A DNA stretch of 8,218 bases from the NCBI GenBank assembly GCA_011372345.1, contig DRTC01000575.1, forward strand, positions 1-8,218. Direction: 5' to 3'. The position numbers and the translations under genes are program-made. Position 1 is the stretch's first letter; each line of letters starts with the position of its first letter. Positions 1 through 5,772 of the stretch are shown piece after piece. The notes beneath the pieces are model-generated. The model was not told the origin of the DNA. It searched no databases and saw nothing but the letters and a program-made list of their open reading frames with translations. The stretch is from Candidatus Cloacimonadota bacterium (GTDB lineage: Bacteria > Cloacimonadota > Cloacimonadia > Cloacimonadales > TCS61).

Positions 1-22
1 TTATTGTGGTTAATCATAAAGA

Positions 23-154
23 TCAAACGAAATTAACATCACATAATTTACTATTTAACTTTTTTAATAAACAATTAACACCTGTAATTATTGCAATTAA
101 TCCAATAATTTCTCCGGTTCGATGTATTATGAGTAGTTCTGTTGCGTTTTTCAC
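23..154 (-). CDS. possible small membrane peptide (43 aa), unrecognised
   Basis: I do not recognise this protein, and it may not be a gene. On the minus strand a GTG codon at 154-152 is preceded by TAGGAGT with about four to six bases of spacing, and the frame runs 43 codons to TGA at 25-23. The predicted peptide starts MKNATELLIIHRTGEII and has one hydrophobic stretch (about residues 15-30, GEIIGLIAIITGVNCLL) followed by lysines, which would fit a single membrane helix with its positive end in the cytoplasm. It lies downstream of the acetyltransferase gene on the same strand, separated by about 165 bp of inverted repeats. Against it: short length, AT-rich surroundings, no known family. Confidence 0.25.
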   Translation of the reverse strand: MKNATELLIIHRTGEIIGLIAIITGVNCLLKKLNSKLCDVNFV

Positions 155-174
155 TTTGACTCCTAATTTTGTAA

Positions 175-262
175 CTTCCGAATATTTCGACTTGTCGAAT
201 CTTCGGAATGTTGATGTGTTCCTATCCGTACAATCGGAAGATCAGCAAGCTGAACATTCCGA
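175..262. repeat. interlocking inverted repeats downstream of the acetyltransferase gene
   Basis: TTCCGAA-T-ATTTCGAC (176-191) pairs with GTCGAAT-C-TTCGGAA (194-208), leaving a tiny loop. The right arm can instead pair with a second partner: TCGGAATGTT (203-212) is perfectly complementary to AACATTCCGA (253-262). Smaller hairpins sit inside, for example CAGC-AA-GCTG (243-252). The TTCCGAA/TTCGGAA arm is shared with elements at 6161-6214, 7125-7172 and 8046-8077, so this is probably a copy of a dispersed palindromic repeat. On the minus strand it lies 57-144 bases past the acetyltransferase stop codon and could help end or stabilise that transcript, though no T-run follows. Confidence 0.6.
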
Positions 263-318
263 TGTTCTTGATTTTAGTTTTTCAATAATCTTTCATAATT
301 TATGTTACACAACCCATA

Positions 319-1440
319 TTACAAATGTTTTATATAACATCTTCTTCTTTTATGCTGACGATGTTCAAAGAATTTCCATTGTGCTTGAACTTTGGTGTTG
401 CTTTCCAGTTCGATATTCGTCTCTGCTTTTTCGATTTTATGATCGATATAAGTTTGAATTAATTCTTTAAATAAGAGAGTATTTACTCCCTTTCCCTGCA
501 AATCGGGACGAACTGCTACCAGGAATAAATCTACGGAATCATTCTTTTTTAATGCTTTCAGGATATGAAGGAAACCAAAAGGCAACAGTCTTCCCTTTGC
601 TTTTTGAAAAGCTTTGGATAAAGACGGCATGGTAATTCCGAAAGCAGCAATTTTGCCGGATTCATCGAGGATAAGAGAGATGAATTTATGCGGAATGATT
701 CCCATATAATGTCCGATATATTTTTCGACCTGTTTTTCCGTTAAAGGCACAACACCGTAAAGAGGTTCAAAGGCATTGTTTAGAACTTTGAAAATTTCTT
801 TAGCATAAGGTTTCAGATCTTTTGAACTTTTAGTTTTTAATGTTGTTAATTTATATTTTTTCTCAACGATATTGGCGATTCTTTCGATTTTTTCAGGAAT
901 TTTATCCGGCACTTTTACTTCAAATTCAATCCAATCGATATCCTTTACATATCCGCTTTTTTCAAGATGTTTGGAATAATAGGGATAATTATAGATCGTC
1001 GCAATTGTTCCCAGTTCTTCGAATCCCTGGATCAGCATTCCTTCAGGATCGAGGTCTGTGAAACCGAGAGGTCCGTGAACTGCTTCCATTCCATTTTCTT
1101 TCGCCCAATTTTCTACTGTTTCGAGCAGAGATTTTGATACATTTTCATCATCGATAAAATCTATCCAACCAAAACGGGCATATTTATTTTTCCACTTTTC
1201 GAGGTAGCGGTAATTTATGATTCCGGCAATTCTTCCCGAAACTTTTTCATTTTTATAAGCGAGCCATAACTTAACATCGCAGAAATCAAAGGCTGGATTT
1301 TTCTCTTTATCGAGGATATTAAATTCATCATTTCTTAAAGGAGGAATCCGGTATTTATTTCTTTTATAAAGTTGATTTGGAAACGAGATGAATTTTTTCA
1401 GGTCTTTTTTATTTTGAACTTCTTTTATGATAATGTTCAT
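319..1440 (-). CDS. GNAT-fold N-acetyltransferase-like protein
   Basis: This 373-residue protein looks like a GNAT-superfamily acyltransferase; its substrate is unknown. The C-terminal half carries a recognisable acetyl-CoA-binding segment, VAVRPDLQGKGVNTLLF (about residues 308-324), matching the family's R/Q-x-x-G-x-G/A signature. The N-terminal half has blocks I associate with a long GNAT-like family of Bacteroidetes and relatives: RIAGIIN, FGWIDFIDD, GPLGFTDLDPEGM (about 123-135), YNYPYY and KDIDWIEF. The tail is very basic (HRQHKRRRCYIK). The start is chosen at ATG 1440-1438 because AAGGAAGG lies four bases upstream of it; a TTG five codons earlier (1455) would put that site inside the gene. 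It lies 63 nt downstream of the TetR gene on the same strand, so the two are probably co-transcribed and the regulator may control it. Confidence 0.8.
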   Translation of the reverse strand: MNIIIKEVQNKKDLKKFISFPNQLYKRNKYRIPPLRNDEFNILDKEKNPAFDFCDVKLWLAYKNEKVSGRIAGIINYRYLEKWKNKYARFGWIDFIDDENVSKSLLETVENWAKENGMEAVHGPLGFTDLDPEGMLIQGFEELGTIATIYNYPYYSKHLEKSGYVKDIDWIEFEVKVPDKIPEKIERIANIVEKKYKLTTLKTKSSKDLKPYAKEIFKVLNNAFEPLYGVVPLTEKQVEKYIGHYMGIIPHKFISLILDESGKIAAFGITMPSLSKAFQKAKGRLLPFGFLHILKALKKNDSVDLFLVAVRPDLQGKGVNTLLFKELIQTYIDHKIEKAETNIELESNTKVQAQWKFFEHRQHKRRRCYIKHL

Positions 1441-1503
1441 TTTTCCTTCCTTCAATATACGACCATATAGGTTTTTTGTTCGAGTTTCAGATTAAAAAAT
1501 ATA

Positions 1504-2082
1504 TCACTTCTTCACGATTCCATTGAAAAGTATTTCCAATAATTTATCGACATTTGATTCGATTTCAGGAAAAGAAATATTTATCGACCACGGATATTCC
1601 AAACCTTTTAAAGCAGAAGCAATTGCAAACGCTGTCAATTCAATATCGTTTATTTCAAAAATTCCTTTATCTTCTCCGTCCTGTAAAATTTCCCGGATTG
1701 TAAACAGTTCTTCCCGGCTGTTCTTTTCCCGTATTTTTTCAATGAAAGCGTAATGTTCCAGGTAATCATCTTCAAGCGCACTGTGAATATTAGCGAGTTC
1801 TTTGAGATGCTCCATTTTCTTTAAAATGTAAATTTTCATTTTCTTTTGAGGAGTATCTTCATTGATGATCGCTTCCCTGATCTTTTCTTTCAGAAATCTG
1901 TTTTCCTGCTCGACGACTTCTTTAAATATCTCTTCTTTGCTCTTAAAATAATGATACAGAGAAGCTTTTCCCATTCTTGCTGCTTTGGCAATTTCATCGA
2001 CAGTTGTTTTTATTAAACCGTATCTGGAAAATATTTTTTGAGCAACCTGGGTGATGATTTTCTTTTTTTCATCAGCTTTCAA
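1504..2082 (-). CDS. TetR/AcrR-family transcriptional regulator
   Basis: A one-component DNA-binding repressor of normal TetR size (192 residues with the chosen start). The N-terminal helix-turn-helix is clear: an opening helix (IITQVAQKIFSRYGL), then TTVDEIAKAARMGKASLYHYF, which matches the family's T-x-x-x-I-A-x-x-A-x-x-x-x-x-x-x-Y-x-Y-F signature, followed by KSKEEIF. The remaining helical domain is divergent and would bind an unknown ligand. There is no ATG. TTG at 2082-2080 has GGAGG five bases upstream (within 2087-2092), whereas TTG at 2094, which adds four residues, has no good site, so I prefer 2082. The acetyltransferase-like gene follows 63 nt later. The long divergent gap to the PerR-like gene gives room for its promoter. 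A GAAC-N6-GTTC inverted repeat just upstream (2100-2113) could be its operator, but this is weak. Confidence 0.85.
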   Translation of the reverse strand: MKADEKKKIITQVAQKIFSRYGLIKTTVDEIAKAARMGKASLYHYFKSKEEIFKEVVEQENRFLKEKIREAIINEDTPQKKMKIYILKKMEHLKELANIHSALEDDYLEHYAFIEKIREKNSREELFTIREILQDGEDKGIFEINDIELTAFAIASALKGLEYPWSINISFPEIESNVDKLLEILFNGIVKK

Positions 2083-2259
2083 TTTCCCCTCCAATTCTCG
2101 AACAATCTCGTTCTGTGGTCGAAAAAATTTTAGATGCTTTTTTCGTCAAGAATATGATATTTTTTTTTGAGTTTTGTATTTGTGGATAACATAAGAAACA
2201 GCAATAAATAGTTTTAACTGTTTCTCCCTTTTTCATATTTGTATTTAGAAATGATATAA

Positions 2260-2355
2260 GATATTGAAACAATAAAAGAAACGAATGTTAAAGATGATAT
2301 GACTGATGCTCACGGTCTTTTACCGAATTATGAACTTTGGAAAGAAACTCAATAA
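2260..2355 (+). pseudogene. possible gene remnant, unrecognised
   Basis: Between two in-frame stop codons (TAA ending at 2259 and TAA at 2353-2355) lies a 31-codon stretch whose translation looks more like real protein than random AT-rich sequence. It includes MTDAHGLLPNYELWKETQ from the ATG at 2299, with His, Gly, Pro, Trp and several acidic residues. No ribosome-binding site precedes that ATG. It could be the C-terminal relic of a gene lost from this gap, or a tiny peptide gene. I cannot assign it to a family. Confidence 0.2.
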
Positions 2356-2562
2356 ATACATTTGTTGATTTGGAGATTGGCTGTTTTGGGGATTTAATTT
2401 TGAATTGTATAAAACGATATCTAATCATAATTTTCAATTGAGGAGAGAAAAGGGATTTCCGAAATCAAATGAATTTTCAAAAAATTAAGATGGAGTAATT
2501 TCATCTCGGTTTCTATTTTTAAAAAAATAAAAAAAGATTTGCTTTTTATAAAATTATTATTA

Positions 2563-2598
2563 CTTTGTAATCGTTACATTAATGTTATTGTAACAAAG
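2563..2598. promoter_or_regulatory. double inverted repeat, probable Fur/PerR-type operator
   Basis: Two perfect 5-3-5 inverted repeats lie side by side: TGTAA-TCG-TTACA (2566-2578) and TGTTA-TTG-TAACA (2583-2595), with centres 17 bp apart. Together they make a larger imperfect palindrome with outer arms CTTTGT/ACAAAG and a central ACATTAATGT. The half-sites resemble the AT-rich PerR/Fur boxes (classically TTATAAT-N-ATTATAA) without matching exactly. The repeat ends nine bases before the start codon of the PerR-like gene, overlapping the expected ribosome-binding region, which suits autorepression of the regulator and control of everything behind it. The assignment to this regulator is inferred from position. 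Confidence 0.6.
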
Positions 2599-2606
2599 AG
2601 GGAATA

Positions 2607-3017
2607 ATGATTAATTTTATTGAGATTTTAAAAGAGCACAAAATTGCTCCTTCTTTACAGCGAATCAAGATCCTGGAATATCTTCATAATTATAAAACTC
2701 ATCCGACTGCAGATATGATCTACAAAGCTTTGATAGATGAAATTCCAACCTTATCCAAAACTACGGTTTATAATACCCTCAAAACATTTGTTGAAAAAGG
2801 GATTTTAGCGGAATTATCATTATTTGAAAATGAAGTCAGATACGAATATAATACTGAACCGCATATTCATTTTAAATGTGTGAATTGCGGGAAAATATTT
2901 GATATATCAGCATCTTATGAATGTCTAAAAAATAAAGATGTGGACGGTCATAAAGTTCTTGAACATCATGTAAATCTGAAAGGAATCTGTAAGAATTGCA
3001 GAAAGAAAGAGAGATAA
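2607..3017 (+). CDS. perR: PerR-like Fur-family peroxide/metal-responsive regulator
   Basis: A Fur-superfamily repressor of 136 residues, most like PerR, which releases DNA when its bound iron catalyses oxidation of its own histidines by H2O2. The N-terminal winged helix has HPTADMIY (32-39) and LSKTTVYNTLKTF (49-61). The structural zinc site is complete: C91-x2-C94 and C128-x2-C131. By alignment to Bacillus subtilis PerR, the regulatory site would be H32 (H37), E80 (D85), H86 (H91), H88 (H93) and D99 (D104). D99 is the Asp typical of peroxide sensors, but E80 replaces the usual Asp. GAGGG lies four bases before the ATG. The gene heads the oxygen-defence unit, one base separates it from the glycosylase gene, and a double inverted repeat precedes it. 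It could instead sense another metal, so the exact subfamily is less certain than the family. Confidence 0.85.
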   Translation: MINFIEILKEHKIAPSLQRIKILEYLHNYKTHPTADMIYKALIDEIPTLSKTTVYNTLKTFVEKGILAELSLFENEVRYEYNTEPHIHFKCVNCGKIFDISASYECLKNKDVDGHKVLEHHVNLKGICKNCRKKER

Positions 3018-3018
3018 A

Positions 3019-3825
3019 ATGCCAGAGCTTCCTGAAGTGCAAACGATCGTAGCAGGTTTGAAGAAGAAGATTCTTAACAAAAAAATAGTTTCTCTTTTTG
3101 AGGAAAGAAAAGGAACTATCCGGAATTTTATTCGTGTTCCAACTTGTGAATTCGGTTCGATATCAGCCATTTCAAGGAGAGGAAAATACATTATATTTCA
3201 TACTTCAAATGGATATAAATTCGTTATTCATTTGCGGATGACAGGCAAAATGATTTTTGAGAAAAATTTAGATAAGAAATCCACTCACGAAAGAGCGTAT
3301 TTCATTTTTGATGATAAGACAAAACTGATCTTTGATGATGTGAGAGCCTTTGGGAAAATTCAAATATATGATATTAAAAATAGAATTGAAAGTTTAGAAA
3401 AATTGGGTTTAGAGCCGCTTTCTGATGATTTTACTGCTGAATATTTAAGAAAAAGATTTAGAAATCGGAGAAGCTCTATAAAAAATCTTCTCCTGAATCA
3501 GAGTATTGTTGCCGGATTAGGAAATATTTATGTATGTGAGATTCTCTATCGAGCAAAAATTTCTCCACAGAAGAAAGGGAATGAATTATCTATAAGAAAA
3601 TTAAATTTGATCGTAAAAGAAACAAAAAAAGTTCTTAAGGAAGCAATTAAATATAATGGAACAACAATTTCCGATTATAGAAGTGTGGAAGATAAGACCG
3701 GAGAATTTCAAAAATTCTTAAATGTTTATCAAAAAAAAGAATGTCCTCAAGGACATCAAATAAAGAGAATTAAACAGGTTGGACGCTCGACATATTATTG
3801 TCCGGTTTGTCAGAAAAAAAAATGA
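3019..3825 (+). CDS. mutM: formamidopyrimidine-DNA glycosylase (Fpg/MutM)
   Basis: A base-excision repair enzyme that removes 8-oxoguanine and ring-opened purines and cuts the abasic site. At 268 residues it is family-sized (E. coli 269). After Met removal the N-terminal PELPEV provides the catalytic P2 and E3; K56 in RRGKYI corresponds to the conserved Lys57, and M74, R109 and F111, the residues that fill the void left by the flipped base, are at their usual positions. The helix-two-turn-helix is NQSIVAGLGNIYVCEILYRA. The C-terminal zinc finger is unusual: C242-P-Q-G-H246 then C261-x2-C264, so the second Cys is lost and H246 may replace it. The start lies one base after the regulator's stop codon with only a weak purine-rich site, suggesting translational coupling. 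Placement behind a PerR-like gene fits a role in oxidative DNA damage. Confidence 0.93.
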   Translation: MPELPEVQTIVAGLKKKILNKKIVSLFEERKGTIRNFIRVPTCEFGSISAISRRGKYIIFHTSNGYKFVIHLRMTGKMIFEKNLDKKSTHERAYFIFDDKTKLIFDDVRAFGKIQIYDIKNRIESLEKLGLEPLSDDFTAEYLRKRFRNRRSSIKNLLLNQSIVAGLGNIYVCEILYRAKISPQKKGNELSIRKLNLIVKETKKVLKEAIKYNGTTISDYRSVEDKTGEFQKFLNVYQKKECPQGHQIKRIKQVGRSTYYCPVCQKKK

Positions 3826-3848
3826 AATGAAGTGTTTAATTGTTCGTT

Positions 3849-3871
3849 TTGTTAGTTTTGTTCGTTGCTAA
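3849..3871 (+). repeat. leader motif copy 1, before the flavodiiron gene
   Basis: TTGTTAGTTTT-GTTCGTTGCTAA closely matches 5124-5147, with two mismatches and one gap over 24 columns. It ends just before the ribosome-binding site of the flavodiiron gene (AAGGAGG at 3875-3881). It is T/G-rich with no clear dyad. Its role is unknown; it could be a shared leader or a dispersed repeat. Confidence 0.4.
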
Positions 3872-3886
3872 AAAAAGGAGGATTTA

Positions 3887-5062
3887 GTGAAACCGATTAA
3901 GATCAAAGAAGGTATTTACTGGGTTGGAGGAATCGATTGGGATCTGCGTAATTTTCACGGATATCTAACCCAAAGAGGTTCGACCTACAATTCATATTTA
4001 ATATTCGATGAAAAAGTAACTCTTATTGACAATGTGAAATATTATCTTTTTGAAGAATTGCTCAAACGAATCTCTGCGATTGTCGATCCTGCTAAAATCG
4101 ATTACATCATCCAGAATCATATCGAGATGGATCATTCGGGTTCGCTTCCTGAAATGAAAAAATTGTGTCCGAATGCAAAAGTAATTGCTTCTCCAAAAGG
4201 TGTGGAAGGTCTGCAAAAACATTTCAAACAGGATTGGAATTTCCAAACCGTTAAATCCGGTGACATATTAGAATTAGGCAGAAGAAGTCTGCATTTTGTA
4301 CAGACACCGATGGTTCATTGGCCGGATAATATGGTTTCCTACTGTCCCGAAGTAAAAGTTCTTTTTTCCAATGATGCTTTTGGACAGCATATTGCATCTT
4401 CGGAACGCTTCGACGATGAATTTCCCTTCAATATTTTGATGCACGAAGCAGAGAAATATTATGCAAATATTGTTCTTCCCTACGGTAGACAGGTCCAAAA
4501 AGCATTGGAAGTTGTGGGAACACTGGATATAGAAACGATTTGTCCGAGTCACGGTTTGATCTGGCAATCCAGAATTTCTGATATTATTAAGGAATATAAA
4601 AAATGGTCTGCTAATGAAGTTGAGAACAAGGCTTTGATCATTTATGATACTATGTGGAAATCAACGGAAAAGATCGCCCACACGATCCAGGAAGCTTTTG
4701 AGGAAAAGGATGTTCATACAAAAATGTTCAATTTACAGGTAAACCATATTTCCGATATTATGACAGAAATTTTAACAGCAAAATATATCTGTATCGGCTC
4801 TCCTACTTTGAATAACAATATCCTGCCGACAGTTTCGGCATTTCTGACTTATTTGAAAGGACTTGCTCCGAAAAGCAGGATCGGACTGGCATTCGGTTCG
4901 TATGGTTGGGGCGGACAAAGTGTCGGTATTATTGAAAATGAACTCAAACAATGTGGATTTGATATTTTGGAACAGATCAGAATTCAATACATTCCTGATG
5001 AAAAAACATTAACAAAAAAAAAAGAAAAACTATTGGATCAGCTTACAAAACTAACCATGTAA
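3887..5062 (+). CDS. flavodiiron protein (A-type flavoprotein, O2/NO reductase)
   Basis: A cytoplasmic enzyme that reduces O2 to water, or NO to N2O, using electrons usually delivered by rubredoxin. The N-terminal metallo-beta-lactamase-like domain (about 1-245) has all seven diiron ligands: H78-x-E80-x-D82-H83 in NHIEMDHSG, H143 in VHWPD, D162 in SNDAFG and H221 in PSHG. The C-terminal flavodoxin domain (about 248-391) shows the FMN phosphate loop T254-M-W-K-S-T259, the SPTLNN loop (304-309) and the GSYGWGG loop (336-342). At 391 residues it is a class A protein with no fused rubredoxin, so the separate rubredoxin at the end of this cluster is the natural donor. The start is GTG with AAGGAGG five bases upstream. 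O2 versus NO preference cannot be read from sequence. Twin hairpins follow the stop. Confidence 0.95.
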   Translation: MKPIKIKEGIYWVGGIDWDLRNFHGYLTQRGSTYNSYLIFDEKVTLIDNVKYYLFEELLKRISAIVDPAKIDYIIQNHIEMDHSGSLPEMKKLCPNAKVIASPKGVEGLQKHFKQDWNFQTVKSGDILELGRRSLHFVQTPMVHWPDNMVSYCPEVKVLFSNDAFGQHIASSERFDDEFPFNILMHEAEKYYANIVLPYGRQVQKALEVVGTLDIETICPSHGLIWQSRISDIIKEYKKWSANEVENKALIIYDTMWKSTEKIAHTIQEAFEEKDVHTKMFNLQVNHISDIMTEILTAKYICIGSPTLNNNILPTVSAFLTYLKGLAPKSRIGLAFGSYGWGGQSVGIIENELKQCGFDILEQIRIQYIPDEKTLTKKKEKLLDQLTKLTM

Positions 5063-5106
5063 CTCAAACAATCCTGTTTGAGAGAGCACAATCAAGATTG
5101 ATTGTG
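5063..5106. other. twin perfect hairpins after the flavodiiron gene
   Basis: Two back-to-back hairpins start immediately after the flavodiiron stop codon. The first is CTCAAACA-ATCC-TGTTTGAG (5063-5082): eight perfect pairs and a four-base loop. The second is CACAATCAA-GA-TTGATTGTG (5087-5106): nine complementary pairs around two bases. No T-run follows either, so they are unlikely to be standard intrinsic terminators. They could block 3' decay, mark an RNA-processing site between this gene and the peroxidase gene, or be repeat-derived. Confidence 0.6.
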
Positions 5107-5123
5107 ATACGAATTATTCATTC

Positions 5124-5147
5124 TTGTTAGTTTTTGTTCGCTGTTAA
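5124..5147 (+). repeat. leader motif copy 2, before the thiol peroxidase gene
   Basis: TTGTTAGTTTTTGTTCGCTGTTAA repeats the 3849-3871 motif and sits in the same place relative to the next gene, just before its ribosome-binding site (GAGGAG at 5152-5157). Confidence 0.4.
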
Positions 5148-5166
5148 TTAAGAGGAGAAAAATAAA

Positions 5167-5664
5167 ATGTCGAAAATTACTTTAAAAGGAAACGAGATCA
5201 ATACTTCGGGAAATATTCCTGAAATTGGTTCGCCAGCAAAAGATTTTGTTTTAACAAAAACAGATCTTTCCGATGTAGGATTAAAAGATTTCAAAGGGAA
5301 AAAAATTGTGATGAATATTTTTCCGAGTTTGGATACCTCTGTTTGTGCAAATTCCGTTCGCAGATTCAACGAAGAAGCATCTAAATTGGAAAATACTGTT
5401 GTTCTCTGCATTTCCCGCGATCTTCCTTTTGCCCATAACAGGTTTTGTGAAGCCGAGGATCTGAAAGATGTGATTTCGTTGAGTGAATTAAGAAATCTCG
5501 ATTTTGGAGAAGATTATGGTTTGAGGATCATAAATGGTCCGTTAGCAGGTCTTCTGGCAAGAGCGGTAATAGTTTTGGATGAAAATTTGAAAGTTATCTA
5601 TACGGAACTTGTTCCTGAAATTGTTCAGGAACCGGATTATGAAAAAGCTTTGGAAAGTTTGTAG
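5167..5664 (+). CDS. tpx: thiol peroxidase (Tpx-type peroxiredoxin)
   Basis: An atypical two-cysteine peroxiredoxin that reduces H2O2 and organic hydroperoxides, normally recycled by thioredoxin. At 165 residues it has family length. The peroxidatic cysteine is C60 in PSLDTSVCANSVRRFN, with T57 of the conserved active-site T-x-x-C; the resolving cysteine is C94 in RFCEAEDL, the Tpx-specific position (E. coli C61 and C95). R132 in LLARAVIVLDEN supplies the conserved arginine. The C-terminus (YTELVPEIVQEPDYEKAL) is typical of Tpx. ATG is preceded by GAGGAG with nine bases of spacing. It lies 104 bp after the flavodiiron gene and 108 bp before desulfoferrodoxin. Oddly, its TAG stop is part of the left end of an inverted-hairpin element (5661-5756), so that element abuts or defines the end of the gene. 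No thioredoxin gene is present in the window. Confidence 0.95.
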   Translation: MSKITLKGNEINTSGNIPEIGSPAKDFVLTKTDLSDVGLKDFKGKKIVMNIFPSLDTSVCANSVRRFNEEASKLENTVVLCISRDLPFAHNRFCEAEDLKDVISLSELRNLDFGEDYGLRIINGPLAGLLARAVIVLDENLKVIYTELVPEIVQEPDYEKALESL

Positions 5665-5756
5665 CCCCATCGTCCCGATGGGAATTGAAAAATTGTTAAA
5701 CTATAAAAAATAATCTCATTATTTCGAAGTGAAAACCATCGGAACGATGGTGGTAC
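5661..5756. repeat. REPIN-like pair of inverted hairpins
   Basis: The ends are imperfect inverted repeats: 5661-5681 (GTAGCCCCATCGTCCCGATGG) against the complement of 5736-5756 agrees at 18 of 21 bases. Each end folds into its own hairpin: CCCATCG-TCC-CGATGGG (5666-5682) and ACCATCG-GAA-CGATGGT (5735-5751). The left unit starts with GTAG, as do many REP sequences mobilised by RAYT (TnpA-REP) transposases, and the right unit reads GTAC on the other strand. Two REPs facing each other about 55 bp apart is the layout of a REPIN or BIME. No transposase gene is in the window. The stop codon of the peroxidase gene is inside the left GTAG. Confidence 0.55.
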
Positions 5757-5772
5757 AAAAAAGGAGGTCATT

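Larger units (their letters stand above)
2083..2606. other. long divergent intergenic region
   Basis: About 520 bp lie between the divergent TetR and PerR-like genes. The stretch is very AT-rich, with poly-T and poly-A runs around 2158-2168 and 2519-2535. It holds three things worth naming: a weak hairpin GAAACAG/CTGTTTC (2195-2224) with TCCCTTTTT after it, a short protein-like open stretch (2260-2355), and the PerR-box-like operator directly before the regulator gene (2563-2598). A 13-bp near-palindrome, GATTTC-C-GAAATC, sits at 2454-2466. I find no convincing -35/-10 pair for either direction; TATAAA at 2547-2552 is only a candidate -10. I see no tRNA or other structured RNA. Confidence 0.6.

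Noticed and set aside
6..470. 154-codon open frame on the + strand at the left edge
   Set aside because: It runs antisense through the 3' end of the acetyltransferase gene and straight through the inverted repeats, has no good ribosome-binding site, and its translation has no domain-like pattern.
2100..2113. GAAC-N6-GTTC as TetR operator
   Set aside because: The half-sites are only four bases, and the surrounding sequence reads as a direct repeat (CTCG twice) just as well; too weak to list as a site.
2121..2149. TTGACG as a -35 box for the TetR transcript
   Set aside because: The hexamer is good on the minus strand (2149-2144), but no acceptable -10 lies 16-18 bases downstream; TAAAAT is only 11 bases away.
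2072..2272. Minus-strand frame upstream of and overlapping the TetR start
   Set aside because: It overlaps the TetR N-terminus in another frame, is rich in Lys/Ile/Phe from poly-T tracts and shows no ribosome-binding site or recognisable motif.
3998..4987. Three minus-strand frames inside the flavodiiron gene
   Set aside because: They are antisense to a well-supported gene with all its catalytic residues, and their translations show no family pattern.
5063..5106. Intrinsic terminator after the flavodiiron gene
   Set aside because: The stems are perfect but neither is followed by a T-run, so I list them as hairpins only.
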